Shown: positions 32,076 to 40,017 of the stretch, piece by piece
Numbering within the stretch: the first letter of the stretch is position 1
Layout of the letters: each line of letters opens with the position of its first letter
NCBI RefSeq assembly: GCF_000756615.1
Contig: NZ_CP009288.1
Coordinates: 5,952,001 to 6,016,000 of the forward strand
Length of the DNA: 64,000 nucleotides
Reading direction: 5' to 3'
Source: Paenibacillus durus
GTDB taxonomy: Bacteria; Bacillota; Bacilli; Paenibacillales; Paenibacillaceae
The notes under the pieces: model-generated
What the model was told of the DNA's origin: nothing
The model's database searches: none
The model's input: only the letters and a program-made list of their open reading frames with translations
Program-made: the position numbers and the translations under genes

Positions 32076-32444
32076 CTAATCGCTATGCTCCGCCAGCTGC
32101 ACTTCAAAGCCGTCCGGGTCTAGGATATAAAAGAACCGCAGGCGGGGATTGGGCGCGACCGGCCCGCGAACAGTCGGGATGCCCTCGCTCTTTAGGTATT
32201 CCATCGCCTCATCCAGGGATTCCACCTCAAAACCAATGGACACCCCGCATTCCGCCTTTAACACCGGCTCGCTTCCCTGGATCAGTTCAACCTTCGGCTG
32301 CCCATCCGTCCCCAGCATGGCGATCTGCCTGCCTCTGCTCTCGAATCTGCGTTGAACCGGTAGTTTGAGAATCCCGTGATAGAAGTTCAGGGACACCTCC
32401 AGATCGCGCACCCGGAGTGTAATCCAGTTCATGCTCAAATTCAT
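32076..32444 (-). CDS. VOC-family (glyoxalase/bleomycin-resistance fold) protein
   Basis: 122 residues from the ATG at 32444 (AGAGGGGG eight bases upstream). One VOC module with two beta-alpha-beta-beta-beta units: MNWITLRVRDLEVSLNFYHG at the start, GVSIGFEVESLDEAMEYLK in the middle, RFFYILDPDGFEVQLAEHS at the end. The final Glu of GFEVQLAE and early residues would bind a divalent metal. Similar small proteins act in glyoxal detoxification or resistance, or in unassigned reactions. Single gene, flanked by a bidirectional terminator. Confidence 0.85.
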   Translation of the reverse strand: MNLSMNWITLRVRDLEVSLNFYHGILKLPVQRRFESRGRQIAMLGTDGQPKVELIQGSEPVLKAECGVSIGFEVESLDEAMEYLKSEGIPTVRGPVAPNPRLRFFYILDPDGFEVQLAEHSD

Positions 32445-32493
32445 GCGTATATCCCCCTCTGTTGATTGTCCCATCCGCTAATGTGTTGCTAAC

Positions 32494-32524
32494 GGAAAAA
32501 GACGGCGGGAAGCCGTCTTTTTCT
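32494..32524. terminator. Bidirectional terminator
   Basis: AAAAAGACGGC-GGGAA-GCCGTCTTTTT: matched A and T tracts around a 7-base stem. It lies between the CxxH/CxxC gene and the VOC gene and so ends the CxxH/CxxC transcript. Confidence 0.88.
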
Positions 32525-32537
32525 CTCCCATTTCTAT

Positions 32538-32705
32538 TTATACCACCAAAAATTCCGCGTTCTTCTCGCATTCCGCGCATTTGGCCGGCGGGTCCCAGTC
32601 CGAGAATTCCGTATCTTTCAAGTCCACGATGTCGGGCGCATCCTCGTATTCGTCAACGAACATGTCGATGGCCAGCTCCAGATGTTCTTTGCACACTACA
32701 TACAT
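32538..32705 (-). CDS. CxxH/CxxC small protein
   Basis: 55 residues, short enough to be missed by automatic length limits. Sequence features: MYVVCKEHLELAIDMFVDEY with C-x-x-H at residues 5-8, DAPDIVDL in the middle, and KCAECEKNAEFLVV with C-x-x-C at residues 43-46. This is the Bacillota CxxH/CxxC family (the B. anthracis BA_5709 type), probably zinc-binding, of unknown role, usually encoded close to rlmH and htrA as here. A GCAGGAA site precedes the ATG. Confidence 0.85.
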   Translation of the reverse strand: MYVVCKEHLELAIDMFVDEYEDAPDIVDLKDTEFSDWDPPAKCAECEKNAEFLVV

Positions 32706-32796
32706 TTCCTGCAAGCATCCCTTTCCCTTTGCCTCTTTAAGCGTAATACTCCTCTTTCTGTTCTACCATAATTCCGGCGAAAAAGGAATCCAAATA

Positions 32797-32839
32797 ACCC
32801 GTAAAAGTGACCGACTAAGGCAGCCGTTCTTTTACGGGT
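32797..32839 (-). terminator. Stem-loop after the cyd operon
   Basis: CCCGTAAAAG / CTTTTACGGG, 21-base loop, followed on the minus strand by a T-rich TTATTT. It is 42 bases past the cydC stop and probably ends the operon. Confidence 0.6.
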
Positions 32840-32880
32840 CTATGAATGCCCTTGCACTATAAAAAATACTTCGTTTTCGC

Positions 32881-34698
32881 TCAATTCGCCGAAGTGGCGC
32901 GCTGCGCCCCATACCCCGGACGGTCCAGCTCATACAATCTGCGGTAGCGGGGCTCGGAAGCCATCAGCTCGGCGTGGGTGCCGCGCATTTCGACTCTGCC
33001 GTTCTCCATAAAAATCACTTCGTCCATCCGCTCCGCGCCGACCAGGTGATGCGTGACCCAGATCAGCGTCTTGCCCTCCATTGCGGCAAAAATCGTCGAC
33101 AGCAGCTCCCGCTCGGTGCGCGGATCGAGACCCACCGTCGGCTCGTCGAGCAGAACGACCGGCGTGTTCTGCAGCAGGATACGCGCGAGCGCAATCCGCT
33201 GGCGTTCACCGCCGGAGAAGCGCTGGCCTGCTTCGCGTACCCGCGTGTCGTAGCCTGCGGGCAGTGAGGCGATCAGGTCGCCCAGCTTCGCCAAAGCGCC
33301 GGCCTGCGCGATTTGCTCCTCCGAAGCCTCCGGGTCGCCGAGACGGATATTGTTCGCTACCGTTGTATCGAACAGATGCGGACGCTGGTTCAGCACGGAG
33401 ATAATAGATGGAATCTGTTCTCCATAGGAGGCGGCAGCCCGGCCGTTAATGGTCACAGCTCCTGCGGTTGGAGCAAGCGCTCCCTGGATCATCTTCAGCA
33501 GCGTCGATTTACCGGCGCCGCTGCGGCCGATGATGGCGATTTTCTTGCCCTGGGGAATGTCCAGCGTCAAGTCCCGGACCGACCATTCCCCGTCCTTCGC
33601 GTAGCGGTAGCCCGCACCGCGAATCGAGATATGCGCCGAATTCACAACTGCGCTGCCAACCTCTGACGATTGCAAATCAGCGTTGCCCGAATCGCCCCCA
33701 TCTGACGTTCCCCCCACAGTTCTGCCCCCCGCCGCCAACTCCTGCGGCCCTGCCGCCACACCCCCGAGCCGTTCCAGCGAATTGCGGTACTGCGGGATTT
33801 TCTCGATGGCCTCGGATACCGGCAGGAAAGCGTCGGCAACCGGAAAGACCACAAGGGCGAAGGCGGCGATCAGGGTGCCGGGAAAAGCCCCCTGCGCGAA
33901 TTGGCCCCCGGCCCACCAGATCATGGACACCACACCGAGGCCGACCACCGACTGGCCCAGGAACATGCGCAGTCGTGCCCACCGCCGCAGCGCGGCATCC
34001 GTGCGGGCGACCGCTTGTTCATCCGCCTCATACGTTTCTACGAACTGGCCTTGCCGTCCGCTGATCATCCAGTCGCTCATGCCGAGCACGGCATCGGTCA
34101 GCTTCTGGTACAGCCGGTTGCGCTCCTGCTTGATCTGGCGCTGACGTTTTTGCGTCAGCAGCAGGGAAACGAGCGGCAGCACGGCGACCAGCACCAGAAT
34201 GTAAAGGCCCACCAGCAGCGCGAACCGCACATCGAATGTGCCGATGGCAATGACTGCCGCCACGTAGATGATCAGGGAAATGACAGCGGGAAATACGGTG
34301 CGCAGATATACATTTTGCAAATACTCAATGTCGTCAGCCAGCATGCCGAGAATATCGCCCGTACGGAAGCGCGAGGACAGAAATAATGCCTGCGGTTCCA
34401 GGATGCCGTACAGCCGCTGGCGCATTTTGGACAAGATCCGCAGAATCGTATCATGCCCGACCAGCCGCTCCACATAGTGGATGACCGCCCGGCTTGTGCC
34501 GAACGCGCGGACGCCGACAATCGGAACATAGATCATGAGGATGTTCTCCGGCGGGATGGATGCTTTGGAAATCAGAAAGCCGGAGGTATACATCAGGGAT
34601 GAAGCCGAGAATACGGTGAGCGCGCCCAGCAGGACAATCAACAGGAAACGCCAGAAATAGGACGACACATAGGGGGCAAACCAGCCTTCCCGTTTCAA
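32881..34698 (-). CDS. cydC: Thiol reductant ABC exporter subunit CydC
   Basis: 605 residues, one half of the CydDC heterodimer that exports cysteine/glutathione and is needed for cytochrome bd assembly. Six membrane helices in the first ~310 residues (GALTVFSASSLMYTSGFLIS; YVERLVGHDTILRIL), then an ATPase: Walker A IAIIGRSGAGKSTLLK (~385), signature RFSGGERQRIALAR (~485), Walker B VVLLDEPTVGLD, and switch His in LIWVTHHLVG. A low-complexity Gly/Ser linker (AAGGRTVGGTSDGGDSGN) separates the domains. The start overlaps the cydD stop by four bases. Last gene of cydABDC. Confidence 0.93.
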   Translation of the reverse strand: MKREGWFAPYVSSYFWRFLLIVLLGALTVFSASSLMYTSGFLISKASIPPENILMIYVPIVGVRAFGTSRAVIHYVERLVGHDTILRILSKMRQRLYGILEPQALFLSSRFRTGDILGMLADDIEYLQNVYLRTVFPAVISLIIYVAAVIAIGTFDVRFALLVGLYILVLVAVLPLVSLLLTQKRQRQIKQERNRLYQKLTDAVLGMSDWMISGRQGQFVETYEADEQAVARTDAALRRWARLRMFLGQSVVGLGVVSMIWWAGGQFAQGAFPGTLIAAFALVVFPVADAFLPVSEAIEKIPQYRNSLERLGGVAAGPQELAAGGRTVGGTSDGGDSGNADLQSSEVGSAVVNSAHISIRGAGYRYAKDGEWSVRDLTLDIPQGKKIAIIGRSGAGKSTLLKMIQGALAPTAGAVTINGRAAASYGEQIPSIISVLNQRPHLFDTTVANNIRLGDPEASEEQIAQAGALAKLGDLIASLPAGYDTRVREAGQRFSGGERQRIALARILLQNTPVVLLDEPTVGLDPRTERELLSTIFAAMEGKTLIWVTHHLVGAERMDEVIFMENGRVEMRGTHAELMASEPRYRRLYELDRPGYGAQRATSAN

Positions 34699-36587
34699 TG
34701 AATCCCCTCCAGTTGCGCTTCTACAAGCTCGTAATAGGTTCCTTTGCGTTCAAGAAGCTCCTGATGGGTGCCCACTTCAGCAACCCTGCCCTGCTTCATA
34801 ACAATAATGCAGTCCATGTCCGCCATCCAATGCAGACGATGCGTAGCCAAAAAGACCAGCTTGTCCTCAAATAGCGGCAGCATCGTTTCCTTCAGCTCGT
34901 ATTCCGTCTCGATATCCAGATGCGCCGTCGGTTCGTCCAGCAGCATAATCGGGCGGCTGCTCAGCAGAGCCCGCGCCAGCGCGACCCGCTGCTCTTGCCC
35001 GCCGCTTAAGGAACGTCCTCCTCCGCCAATCCTTTCATCCAGTCCGCCAGGCAGCGAGGCGGCAAGCGGCGACAGACCGGCGGCCGCGACGGCCCCGGCA
35101 ACAGCATCAAGCGAAGCCTCCGGGTAATAGAACCGGACATTATCCGCCAGCGTTCCGCTGAATATGTACGGCCGCTGCGGAATATATGATGTCTGGCGCC
35201 GCCAGGCGTCGTCGGTCAACGAGCTCACCTTGCAGCCGTTAATCGTTATGCTACCCCAACCGGGATGCAAAAAGCCGGCCAGCACATCGATCAGCGTCGA
35301 TTTTCCGGCGCCGCTTTCGCCAATGATGCCGATTTTGCCAGTGCCGGCGAACTGCAAATTGATCTCCTCCAGCGAGGAAGGGCCTCCTTCTTCATGCCGT
35401 ATGCCGATCCCCTGGAGAGACAGCGTACTGCTGCCGTTCCAGGCAAATACGGACTCCGGCAGTGCCGCAGCGCTTTGACCGAAATCTGCCGCTGAGCTCC
35501 CGCCGCCGGACGGATTCCCATCCGGTTTACCCACTGAAGCATCCTTCGCGTCTTCCTTCCGGGAGCGGCCTTCCGGCCGCCCCTCATCTCCTGCCACAGC
35601 TTCCGAAGAAGATGGCTCCGCACGCTCCAGCGCTACCGCCTTGACCGGTTCACGGTCGATAATGCTCTTCATCGCTTCGCCCGCTTCCTTGCCGTCAAGC
35701 GTGGCGTGAAAGTCAGCGCCAACCAGCCGCACCGGCAGGAAATATTCCGGCGCCAGGATTAGGATCGTCAGTCCCGTAACCAGCGTCATGTCGCCGTTCA
35801 CCAGCCGCAGGCCGAGACTGACCGCCACAGAAGCAACGGACAGCATGGTGAAGAAATCGAGCGCGAACGATGACAGGAACGCCACACGCAGCGTGCGCAT
35901 CGTTGCCGACCGGTAGCGGTCGCTGACCTCCGCGATGGCCTGGCTATGGTCCTTGCTGCGCCCGAGAAATTTCAGCGTCTCAAGCCCCCGTAGCGAGTCC
36001 ACAAAGTGATTGGACAGCGTCCGGTACGATTCCAGCTGCCGGTCCATCTGCTTACGGGCCGTCATGCCGATGAGAATCATGAACACAATGATAATCGGCA
36101 TCGTTAGAGTCAGTATAATGCCGCTCATTTTATCCTGCATATACACATAAACGAGCAGCAGCGCAGGCGTTACCGCCATTCCGACCATACGCGGAATAAT
36201 CAGCTCCAAGTAAGTACGGAACTTGGTCACTCCCTCCAGAACGAGCGTCACCAGGGTTCCCGTCCCTTGATCCCCGGCCATTCTCGGCCCTAGCCGGAAC
36301 AGCCTGTCCATCATCTCACGCCGCATGGCGCTGCCCGTCTTCTCGGCGAACCGGTACGAGATGCTGCTCATCAGCAGTCCGCAGGCATGCCGCGCTAGAA
36401 ATGCAAGAAGGAACAATAGCGCAGTGCCCCATTGTTCCTTCAGCGGCTTCCCCGCGAACAGCGCGGAGATAACTTCTGCCAGCGATGCGGCCAGCAGCAG
36501 GATGGACAAGCTTTGCACCAGGGTAAGGAAGCCCACCGCCAGAAAGACCGGCCTCACTCCTTTATACCCAAGCAAATTTCTATCCAT
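34695..36587 (-). CDS. cydD: Thiol reductant ABC exporter subunit CydD
   Basis: 630 residues. Partner of CydC. Membrane domain in residues 1-300 (FRTYLELIIPRMVGMAVTPALL), ATPase domain with IGIIGESGAGKSTLID (Walker A), SLSGGQEQRVALAR (signature), IMLLDEPTAHLD (Walker B), and H-loop VFLATHRLHW. Between them lies an unusually long, charged and Gly/Ser-rich insert of roughly 70 residues (RAEPSSSEAVAGDEGRPEGR; KEDAKDASVGKPDGNPSGGG), not expected to be structured. The ATG overlaps the cydB stop (TAATG). Confidence 0.93.
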   Translation of the reverse strand: MDRNLLGYKGVRPVFLAVGFLTLVQSLSILLLAASLAEVISALFAGKPLKEQWGTALLFLLAFLARHACGLLMSSISYRFAEKTGSAMRREMMDRLFRLGPRMAGDQGTGTLVTLVLEGVTKFRTYLELIIPRMVGMAVTPALLLVYVYMQDKMSGIILTLTMPIIIVFMILIGMTARKQMDRQLESYRTLSNHFVDSLRGLETLKFLGRSKDHSQAIAEVSDRYRSATMRTLRVAFLSSFALDFFTMLSVASVAVSLGLRLVNGDMTLVTGLTILILAPEYFLPVRLVGADFHATLDGKEAGEAMKSIIDREPVKAVALERAEPSSSEAVAGDEGRPEGRSRKEDAKDASVGKPDGNPSGGGSSAADFGQSAAALPESVFAWNGSSTLSLQGIGIRHEEGGPSSLEEINLQFAGTGKIGIIGESGAGKSTLIDVLAGFLHPGWGSITINGCKVSSLTDDAWRRQTSYIPQRPYIFSGTLADNVRFYYPEASLDAVAGAVAAAGLSPLAASLPGGLDERIGGGGRSLSGGQEQRVALARALLSSRPIMLLDEPTAHLDIETEYELKETMLPLFEDKLVFLATHRLHWMADMDCIIVMKQGRVAEVGTHQELLERKGTYYELVEAQLEGIH

Positions 36588-37606
36588 TAATATTCAAGAG
36601 TCTCCTTATCGCTAAGCCGTTTATGGAAGATAAAATAGCTCCAGATCTGATAGCCCAGCACGAACGGCAGCATGGTCAGCGTCACGATTGTCATCACTTT
36701 AAGCGAATAATGACCGGATGCGGCGTTCGTGATGGTTAAGTTGTAAGCTTCCCCGAGCGAGCTGACCATAACCCGGGGGAACAGGCCCACGAACACGGAG
36801 ATGACCGAGAGGCCCAGCACCGCGCCGGTCATTCCGAATGCCCAGCCATCGCGCTTCTGCTTGCAGAAGTAACCCGACAGCAAGAAAGCGACCAGGCCCA
36901 GTACCACGATAGCCCATAATAACGCGCCGCGCACGTCAAAGATATCCGTCTGGAAATAAGTCATGATGACAAAAGCCAGCAGCAGCACGCCTGTCGGCAG
37001 CAGCAGAGCCCGAGCCCGTTTGCGCGCCCGTTCCTGCAGCTCGCCGAAGGTGCGGAGCGCCGTAAACAGCAGGCCGTGAATGTTGCACATCAGGACAACC
37101 GTAAGACCGGCAAGCACGGTATAGACATTGACAATGTCGCCGAAAAAGGCTGCGTGCATCTGCATGTCGCCGTCAATCGGCAGGCCTTTGATAAAGCTCG
37201 CAAATACTATGGCAAGCAGGAAAGGCGGAAGGAAGCTGCCGATCAGGATGGACAGATCCCAGGTGGTTCTCCATCCGGCGGTTTGCGCTTTGCCTCTGTA
37301 CTCAAAAGCGACCCCGCGCAGAATCAGACCAAACAGAGCGAAGACAAACGGAACATAAAACCCGCTGAACAGCGTCGCGTACCATTCGGGGAAAGCGGCG
37401 AACATCGCCCCCGCCCCGGTAATCAGCCATACCTCGTTCGCATCCCAGAACGGACCGATGGAGTTGATCATAACCCGGCGCTGCCTTTCATCCTTCGGCA
37501 GCATTTGCGACTGCATTCCCACACCGAAGTCGAAGCCTTCCAGGAAGAAGAATCCGACGAAGAGAACCGCAATCAGCACAAACCAAAGTTCATTAAGTGA
37601 GAGCAT
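36587..37606 (-). CDS. cydB: Cytochrome bd ubiquinol/menaquinol oxidase subunit II
   Basis: 339 residues from the ATG at 37606 (GAAGGAGGG upstream). Integral membrane subunit with about nine helices. Signatures: FLEGFDFGVGMQSQMLPKDERQRRVM near the start (DFGVG motif), SIGPFWDANEVWLITGAGAMFAAFPEWYA, RGVAFEYRGK, and FPRVMVSSL. With CydA it forms the high-affinity terminal oxidase used at low oxygen. It overlaps the cydA end by 14 bases. Confidence 0.95.
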   Translation of the reverse strand: MLSLNELWFVLIAVLFVGFFFLEGFDFGVGMQSQMLPKDERQRRVMINSIGPFWDANEVWLITGAGAMFAAFPEWYATLFSGFYVPFVFALFGLILRGVAFEYRGKAQTAGWRTTWDLSILIGSFLPPFLLAIVFASFIKGLPIDGDMQMHAAFFGDIVNVYTVLAGLTVVLMCNIHGLLFTALRTFGELQERARKRARALLLPTGVLLLAFVIMTYFQTDIFDVRGALLWAIVVLGLVAFLLSGYFCKQKRDGWAFGMTGAVLGLSVISVFVGLFPRVMVSSLGEAYNLTITNAASGHYSLKVMTIVTLTMLPFVLGYQIWSYFIFHKRLSDKETLEY

Positions 37607-38996
37607 GGTTTCCCTCCTTCTTGTCATAAGGGTCCGTCGAATGCGAGTCTTCTTCGATAGCGTACGGGCCTTTTTTGATAACTTTGACGAACAGATAGAT
37701 CAGCACAATAAAGAGAGCCGCATATATACCGTTGAAGGTGATTAGCGAGAACAATACCTGGCCCGGCGTAATGTTAGGCGAAATACTTCTTTCCGTTGTC
37801 ATCAGACCGAATACCGTCCACGGCTGGCGCCCGAATTCCGTCATAAGCCAACCCGCCGTATTGGCGATCGGCGGCAGCAGAAGTCCCGACAAGCAGATGC
37901 GCATAAACTTGGTGTTCGGCTGATCGAACTTTTTACGCCACATCAAATACACAGCCCACAATGTAATGAAAATCATAGCCATGCCCGCCGCGATCATAAT
38001 CCGGAAGCTCCAGAAGGTCGTCCGCACAGGCGGTATGTAATTGCCCGGACCGTACTTTTGTACATACTCGTCATTCAGCTCATTCATCCCTTTAACCTCG
38101 CCGGAGAACTTGCTGTAGGAGAGGAAGCTGAGCGCATACGGAACCTTCAGTTCATGAGTGCTTGTCTTGTTCACAGGATCAATATTAGCAATTACCGTCC
38201 AAGGCGCCGGATCGCCGCTCTTGCCCCACAATCCTTCAGAGGCGGCCATCTTCATCGGCTGGGTCTTAACCAGATATTGCGCCTGCCAGTGGCCGGCGAA
38301 GGCAACGCCGATCGAACTGATAATGCCGACAATCGCCGCAATTTTGAAAGATTTTTGAAAGAACGAAACATCTTGCTTTCTCAGCAGCTTGATTGCACTG
38401 ATGCCGATAATCAGGAAAGCTCCGGTTGCAAAAGCGCCCAGTACGGTATGCGGAAACTCAACCAGAACCTGACCGTTGGTGATCAGCGCAAGGAAATCAT
38501 TCATCTCCGCACGGCCATTGTTGATCGTATATCCGACAGGGTGCTGCATAAATGAGTTCGCCGCCAGAATCCAGAAAGCCGACAGCGTGGTGCCAATCGC
38601 CACAAACCAGATAGACAGCAGATGGATCTTCTTGGAAACCTTCTCCCAGCCAAAAATCCAAATTCCAATAAACGTTGATTCAAGGAAAAATGCGAGCAGC
38701 GCTTCAACAGCAAGCGGCGCCCCGAATACGTCCCCGACAAAGCGCGAGTAATCCGACCAGTTCATGCCGAACTGGAATTCCTGCAAAATCCCGGTAACCA
38801 CCCCGATCGCAAAGTTAACGAGAAAGAGCTTGCCCCAAAATTTTGCCATTCGCTTGTATTCTTCGTTGCCGCTGCGGACGTACATGGTCTCCATAATCGC
38901 GATGATGAATGATAATCCAATCGTTACCGGCACAAAGAAAAAGTGAAAAATCGTTGTCGACGCAAACTGCATGCGCGACAGCATAACTGTGTCCAT
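37593..38996 (-). CDS. cydA: Cytochrome bd oxidase subunit I
   Basis: 467 residues from the ATG at 38996. Holds hemes b558, b595 and d. Seen: LSRMQFASTTIFHFFFVPVTIG with the heme-ligand His, GVVTGILQEFQFGMNW, LSAFWILAANSFMQHPVGY, and the quinone-side TEFGRQPWTVFGLM. The loop between helices 6 and 7 is short, as in Bacillus-type (short Q-loop) enzymes. First gene of the operon, downstream of two Rex-like operators, so expression should rise when the NADH/NAD+ ratio is high. Confidence 0.95.
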   Translation of the reverse strand: MDTVMLSRMQFASTTIFHFFFVPVTIGLSFIIAIMETMYVRSGNEEYKRMAKFWGKLFLVNFAIGVVTGILQEFQFGMNWSDYSRFVGDVFGAPLAVEALLAFFLESTFIGIWIFGWEKVSKKIHLLSIWFVAIGTTLSAFWILAANSFMQHPVGYTINNGRAEMNDFLALITNGQVLVEFPHTVLGAFATGAFLIIGISAIKLLRKQDVSFFQKSFKIAAIVGIISSIGVAFAGHWQAQYLVKTQPMKMAASEGLWGKSGDPAPWTVIANIDPVNKTSTHELKVPYALSFLSYSKFSGEVKGMNELNDEYVQKYGPGNYIPPVRTTFWSFRIMIAAGMAMIFITLWAVYLMWRKKFDQPNTKFMRICLSGLLLPPIANTAGWLMTEFGRQPWTVFGLMTTERSISPNITPGQVLFSLITFNGIYAALFIVLIYLFVKVIKKGPYAIEEDSHSTDPYDKKEGNHALT

Positions 38997-39055
38997 ATTC
39001 TCCCTTCCTTCTCCCATTTAGTTGCTTCTATTTTGTCAAAATTTTAAGAGGTGAA

Positions 39056-39073
39056 TTGTGATGTTAATCACAC
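39056..39073. promoter_or_regulatory. Rex operator 1 upstream of cydA
   Basis: TTGTGATGTTAATCACAC, one mismatch from the Rex palindrome TTGTGA-N6-TCACAA. It lies about 60 bases before cydA, where the transcription start is expected. Confidence 0.8.
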
Positions 39074-39107
39074 CTATAATCGTTTTTATCGGTAAAAATC
39101 AATAAAT

Positions 39108-39125
39108 TTGTGACATTAATCACAA
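39108..39125. promoter_or_regulatory. Rex operator 2 upstream of cydA
   Basis: TTGTGACATTAATCACAA is a perfect TTGTGA-N6-TCACAA Rex site. A possible -35 (TTGATT, about 39098-39103) lies just downstream of it, so the two operators bracket the promoter. Confidence 0.88.
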
Positions 39126-39140
39126 AATTTTTGACAAAAG

Positions 39141-39170
39141 CAAAAAAAATAAGACGGTTTTCCCGTCTTA
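39141..39170 (-). terminator. Terminator of the YdjO-like gene
   Basis: AAGACGG-GAAAA-CCGTCTT on the minus strand, followed by ATTTTTTTTG. It separates ydjO from the cyd promoter. Confidence 0.85.
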
Positions 39171-39207
39171 ACTGCTTCTCTATTGTCTATATTGAGGCTG
39201 CCGCCAT

Positions 39208-39438
39208 TTAAGAAATGGAAATACCCTTCTTCAACGCTTTAGGGTTGCTGTTTGAGTTAAGCAGTTGGGGAAGCATCCTCATACTCTGCTCCATCGGCGC
39301 GTTGCATAAAGGACAGGTCGGCGCAACATCAAACGTAAAATTATCTCTCATCCATCCGTTGCAATCATCGTTCGTGCAGGACCATACGGCGGTATTCTCT
39401 TCCGGTATTTCTTCCACTGGCTTCTTCCGGTAGTTCAT
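39208..39438 (-). CDS. YdjO-like cold-associated zinc-ribbon protein
   Basis: 76 residues from the ATG at 39438 (GGAGGGG seven bases upstream). Motifs: NYRKKPVEEIPEENTAVWSC then TNDDCNGWMRDNF and APTCPLCNAPMEQSMRMLP. The four cysteines (C-x4-C and C-x2-C) probably bind zinc. This is the YdjO family of Bacillus/Paenibacillus, typically encoded beside a CspA-type gene, as here. Function not known; a role in cold adaptation is inferred from this linkage. Confidence 0.85.
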   Translation of the reverse strand: MNYRKKPVEEIPEENTAVWSCTNDDCNGWMRDNFTFDVAPTCPLCNAPMEQSMRMLPQLLNSNSNPKALKKGISIS

Positions 39439-39483
39439 TGCCGTTCCCCTCCATTTCTCTATATGCAAAGTATGGTTGTCATT

Positions 39484-39519
39484 AAAAAAAGACCGTCCCG
39501 ATTCTTAGGCGGGACGGTG
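39484..39519 (-). terminator. Terminator of the cold-shock gene
   Basis: ACCGTCCCG / CGGGACGGT stem, then TTTTTTT on the minus strand, nine bases past the csp stop. Confidence 0.9.
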
Positions 39520-39527
39520 GTTGGGTA

Positions 39528-39728
39528 TTACAGTTTTACAACGTTTTCGGCTTGTGGTCCACGGTTGCCTTGAACAACGTTGAATTCAACGCGTTGGCCT
39601 TCGTCCAACGTTTTGAAGCCGTCGCCGACGATTGCGCTGAAATGTACGAATACGTCGCTTCCGCCTTCAACTTCGATGAAGCCAAAGCCTTTTTCTGCGT
39701 TAAACCATTTAACTGTACCTGTTTGCAT
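39528..39728 (-). CDS. Cold-shock protein, CspA family
   Basis: 66 residues, a single OB-fold cold-shock domain that binds single-stranded RNA and DNA and melts mRNA structure. RNP1 KGFGFIEV (residues ~13-20) and RNP2 VFVHFSAI (~26-33) are intact, and the end QGNRGPQAENVVKL is typical. Preceded by GGAGG. The ~140-base leader contains a long hairpin with a T tract. Confidence 0.95.
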   Translation of the reverse strand: MQTGTVKWFNAEKGFGFIEVEGGSDVFVHFSAIVGDGFKTLDEGQRVEFNVVQGNRGPQAENVVKL

Positions 39729-39780
39729 TGGTGTATGCCTCCAAAAAATAAATTAATATGTTATTTTTATCTTTGAACAA

Positions 39781-39840
39781 AGAAAAAATTCACACATTGA
39801 AAAAGGCTGTATCTCCGACTTGACAACCCTTTTCAATGTG
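39781..39840 (-). promoter_or_regulatory. Hairpin with T tract in the csp leader
   Basis: CACATTGAAAAGGG pairs with CCTTTTTCAATGTG across a 20-base loop. On the minus strand it is followed by TGAATTTTTTC. It lies 53 bases before the csp start and after a good promoter, so it would act as an attenuator or RNA thermo-switch in the csp mRNA; it could also simply stop read-through from htrA. Confidence 0.6.
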
Positions 39841-39876
39841 AAAATTCAGGCCTCAAATTAAATTATGATTAATATC

Positions 39877-39905
39877 ATAGTAGCACATCATGGAAGCAAA
39901 GGCAA
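39877..39905 (-). promoter_or_regulatory. Predicted csp promoter
   Basis: TTGCCT (39900-39905), 17 bases, TACTAT (39877-39882) on the minus strand. This would give a leader of about 140 bases, the usual long csp 5' UTR. Confidence 0.5.
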
Positions 39906-39940
39906 GTTAAGCGCCCGGAAATCATCCAGTTTTTACCGTT

Positions 39941-39976
39941 AAAGGCTGGCTTTCCAAACCAGGCTAAGCCAGCCTT
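39941..39976 (-). terminator. Terminator after htrA
   Basis: AAGGCTGGC / GCCAGCCTT stem followed by TTAACGG on the minus strand, 42 bases past the protease stop. Confidence 0.6.
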
Positions 39977-40017
39977 CCTCAGTAAAGCTTTACTAGTATA
40001 TACTGTTCCCGCCGGAA

